DNA of 8,206 bases from a bacterium (GTDB taxonomy: Bacteria > Krumholzibacteriota > Krumholzibacteriia > Krumholzibacteriales > WJIX01), in assembly GCA_021160845.1 (NCBI GenBank), contig JAGHBT010000303.1:1-8206 (forward strand), written 5' to 3'. This document shows, piece by piece, positions 7,109-8,206 of this stretch. Under the pieces are notes generated by a model, which was not told where the DNA came from, did no database searches, and saw only the letters and a program-made list of their open reading frames with translations. Made by a program: the position numbers and the translations under genes. Within the stretch, counting starts at the first letter, position 1. Every line of letters begins with the position of its first letter.

Positions 7109-7137
7109 ACTATAACATACTTCGCGTGTTTTGTGAA
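7109..7137 (-). promoter_or_regulatory. Predicted sigma70-like promoter for the M1 peptidase-uvrA unit
   Basis: Read on the minus strand, TTCACA (7132-7137, 5 of 6 to TTGACA) is followed by a 17-base spacer and TATAGT (7109-7114, 5 of 6 to TATAAT). TGT immediately precedes the -10, giving an extended -10. The start would fall near 7102, leaving a leader of about 90 bases before the ATG at 7011. Primary sigma factors of Bacteroidetes proper use a different consensus, so a good E. coli-type match argues for a lineage outside that phylum. Confidence 0.55.
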
Positions 7138-7354
7138 AGTAAAATAGAAATTTGAAGGACGATCATGCAACATCTTTTCTGTAAATTTTTTTAGCGGGCC
7201 ATTCTTCAGTTATCTTTGATGAGTTTGAGTTTACAGGGGAAAATATGACTTATTAACACGATTAGGTAAAAGAAGATCACGCCATGTAACAAGAGCATTC
7301 CCGCATCGGCGCGGGACGCGCCTTGCCCCTCGGGAAGCCCCTCTTCCTGCATTA
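7138..7354. other. Intergenic stretch between the divergent promoters, no gene seen
   Basis: This AT-rich stretch separates the two outward-facing promoters. It holds a T7 run near 7185-7192 without a preceding hairpin, a trivial 9-codon plus-strand ORF from ATG 7165, and the G+C-rich hairpin block described separately. A 61-codon minus-strand frame (7206-7391) runs through that block but has no ribosome binding site or recognisable product. I see no tRNA or known RNA class. Confidence 0.6.
7299..7347. repeat. G+C-rich block with overlapping hairpins, possible dispersed palindromic repeat
   Basis: These 49 bases are about three quarters G+C by my count, in a distinctly AT-rich intergenic region. 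Three perfect hairpins can be drawn: TCCCGC/GCGGGA (7299-7304 with 7311-7316), GGCGCG/CGCGCC (7308-7313 with 7317-7322, loop GGA), and GGAAG/CTTCC (7333-7337 with 7343-7347). The first two overlap and exclude each other. No T-run follows on either strand, so a standard terminator is unlikely. A REP-like genomic repeat is my preferred reading, but there is only one copy in this window. Confidence 0.35.
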
Positions 7355-7384
7355 TTGACAAACTCTTAAGTAATATGTTACAAT
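7355..7384 (+). promoter_or_regulatory. Predicted sigma70-like promoter for the S8 protease gene
   Basis: A perfect TTGACA (7355-7360), an 18-base spacer and TACAAT (7379-7384, 5 of 6) preceded by TGT (extended -10, TGTTACAAT) make the strongest promoter in the window. The start is expected near 7391, about 218 bases before the ATG at 7609. Confidence 0.6.
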
Positions 7385-7561
7385 CATACAAGTTATATTA
7401 TTGTATCGGAAATAAGGAGTATTGGAATAAATCTAAAATGTCGGCATCACAGGGATAGCTTGGAGTTGATGTGTAGTTATTTCTACTCTTTGTATATGGC
7501 AAGCGGGATAGATCCTGATATTGGAAAAGAGGGATAACCTGTTTTTGCGCTATCACTAAAA

Positions 7562-7575
7562 GCTTCTTTCGAAGC
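7562..7575 (+). other. Short hairpin in the S8 leader
   Basis: GCTTC and GAAGC pair perfectly around a four-base TTTC loop, 33 bases before the start codon and 22 bases before the AAGGAG. No T-run follows, so it is not a terminator. It could act in mRNA stability or translation control, or be chance. Confidence 0.35.
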
Positions 7576-7597
7576 CACAAATAATATTTACCCTGAA

Positions 7598-7603
7598 AAG
7601 GAG
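7598..7603 (+). promoter_or_regulatory. Ribosome binding site of the S8 protease
   Basis: AAGGAG followed by five bases and ATG at 7609-7611. This near-consensus Shine-Dalgarno fixes the start at 7609 rather than at the in-frame ATG four codons later (7621). Confidence 0.8.
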
Positions 7604-7608
7604 AGCTA

Positions 7609-8206
7609 ATGAGACACAGCATGCTATTAGTTTCTATTTTTGTCTGTTTAGTTTTGTTACCGTTATCTGTGGTGATCGGCGCTTCCGAATCACCTCGTGA
7701 ATTCCCTCCGGTTCAGGATGGCTTTACAACATCTGGGGTAATGACATTGCCCTACGCGCCTAATCGCGTTATGATTAAATTTACCACCGAGGGTTTTAGA
7801 AATTCCAAGTTCGATATCGGTATGCAGAAAAACGCTGCTGCTCCTGGGAAACAGACCGGGATCGTGTCGCTCGATGCTCTGGGTCAAGAAATTGGTATAA
7901 CAAAGATATCCCATCCTTATATTGAATTAAAAAACAAAGTCGAATCAAATCGTCTCGGCATCAATCGCTGGTTCATGGTCGAACTGGCAGAGGGATCAGA
8001 CGTTTTGGACGCGGTCAATCGTTATAAGGCCGATCCCAACATCGAATACGCGAAGCTGGATTTGCGTGCTTTCCCGGCAGTGGTTCCAAGTGATCCCTTG
8101 TATGCCGATCACTGGGGACATAACAACACTGCGCAGCTGCCGGATCTGGACTGGGGCGGGACATATGATCACACTCTCTCCAATACGGTAGGCACGCCGG
8201 GTTTTG
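7609..8206 (+). CDS. Secreted subtilisin-like (S8) serine protease, N-terminal part only
   Basis: The visible 199 codons run off the window without a stop. Residues 1-24 are a signal peptide (MRHS, hydrophobic core LLVSIFVCLVLLPLSVVI, cleavage near GA/SES). Residues about 48-155 resemble the fervidolysin-like/inhibitor I9 propeptide of exported subtilases: APNRVMIKF opens it, and GINRWFMVELAEGSDVLDAV followed by ADPNIEYAKLD closes it. The entry to the mature enzyme is PSDPLYADHWGHNNTAQ (160-176), a typical (N)DPLY..QWG.NNTGQ junction. The last residues (GTPGF) should lead into the strand with the catalytic Asp. Asp, His and Ser all lie beyond the window, so activity cannot be judged. The gene is divergent from the secreted M1 peptidase. 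If it follows the same export route it should end in a similar C-terminal sorting tail, but that end is not seen. Confidence 0.88.
   Translation, partial: MRHSMLLVSIFVCLVLLPLSVVIGASESPREFPPVQDGFTTSGVMTLPYAPNRVMIKFTTEGFRNSKFDIGMQKNAAAPGKQTGIVSLDALGQEIGITKISHPYIELKNKVESNRLGINRWFMVELAEGSDVLDAVNRYKADPNIEYAKLDLRAFPAVVPSDPLYADHWGHNNTAQLPDLDWGGTYDHTLSNTVGTPGF

Larger units (their letters stand above)
7391..7608 (+). other. Long untranslated leader of the S8 protease gene
   Basis: If the promoter at 7355-7384 is used, this is a 218-base 5' leader. It contains GGGATA three times (7452, 7505 and 7531), a short frame M-S-A-S-Q-G-stop from ATG 7438, a compact hairpin at 7562-7575, and the AT palindrome AAATAATATTT at 7579-7589 close to the start codon. 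I recognise no riboswitch class. A promoter closer to the gene is possible but none is convincing. The minus-strand frame at 7398-7622 looks non-coding. Confidence 0.4.

Noticed and set aside
7101..7120. LexA/SOS box near the M1-uvrA promoter
   Set aside because: CTGT is present at 7101-7104 but the ACAG half at the required distance is not, and no GAAC-N4-GTTC site exists there, so no SOS control can be claimed.
7206..7391. 61-codon minus-strand frame through the G+C-rich block
   Set aside because: It starts at TTG with no ribosome binding site, overlaps the strong rightward promoter, and its midsection is just the translated hairpin block; no recognisable product.
7398..7622. 74-codon minus-strand frame in the S8 leader
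   Set aside because: It overlaps the S8 ribosome binding site and start, and its composition is not protein-like; no ribosome binding site for its own start.
1..8206. CRISPR array, insertion sequence, tRNA or rRNA
   Set aside because: No regularly spaced direct repeats, transposase frames, terminal inverted repeats or recognisable RNA gene sequences were seen on either strand.

Overview
The window comes from a moderate-GC bacterium that I place, by inference, in or near the FCB superphylum (Bacteroidetes/Chlorobi relatives, or candidate phyla such as KSB1, Zixibacteria, Cloacimonetes or Marinimicrobia). The main clue is the C-terminal tail of the secreted peptidase. It is a FlgD-like / type IX secretion 'type A' sorting domain, with a QNYPNSFN entry, an IYN/VYN-x-x-G strand, and a WNG...G..V.SGMYFYR...KKM.M.R ending. 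The species cannot be named from this sequence.

Layout from left to right. Bases 1-63 may hold the last 20 codons of a plus-strand gene (weak call). Bases 74-5011, minus strand, encode a 1645-residue tandem UvrA made of two complete UvrA-like halves, so four ABC nucleotide-binding domains in one chain. Both halves lack the UvrB-binding domain, and the N-terminal half carries two unusual substitutions that fall in the same predicted composite ATP site. Only 41 bases upstream, on the same strand (5053-7011), is a secreted M1-family zinc metallopeptidase with a signal peptide and the sorting tail. The two genes probably form one transcript read right to left.

Bases 7012-7608 are a roughly 600-base divergent intergenic region. 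It contains two convincing sigma70-like promoters pointing apart, both with a TGT extended -10: one for the M1-uvrA unit (7109-7137, minus) and one for the rightward gene (7355-7384, plus). A 19-base inverted repeat covers the predicted leftward transcription start. Between the promoters is a short G+C-rich block with overlapping hairpins. Downstream of the rightward promoter is an unusually long leader of about 218 bases. At 7609 a well-placed Shine-Dalgarno introduces the N-terminus of a secreted subtilisin-like (S8) protease, cut off by the window end before its catalytic residues.

The two secreted proteases lie back to back and could share control. The tandem UvrA behind the M1 gene is the most interesting item. 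Without a UvrB-docking domain in either half it is unlikely to act as a normal UvrABC damage loader, and resembles instead the UvrA2/DrrC-type paralogues linked to DNA-lesion or drug tolerance. That function is inference.
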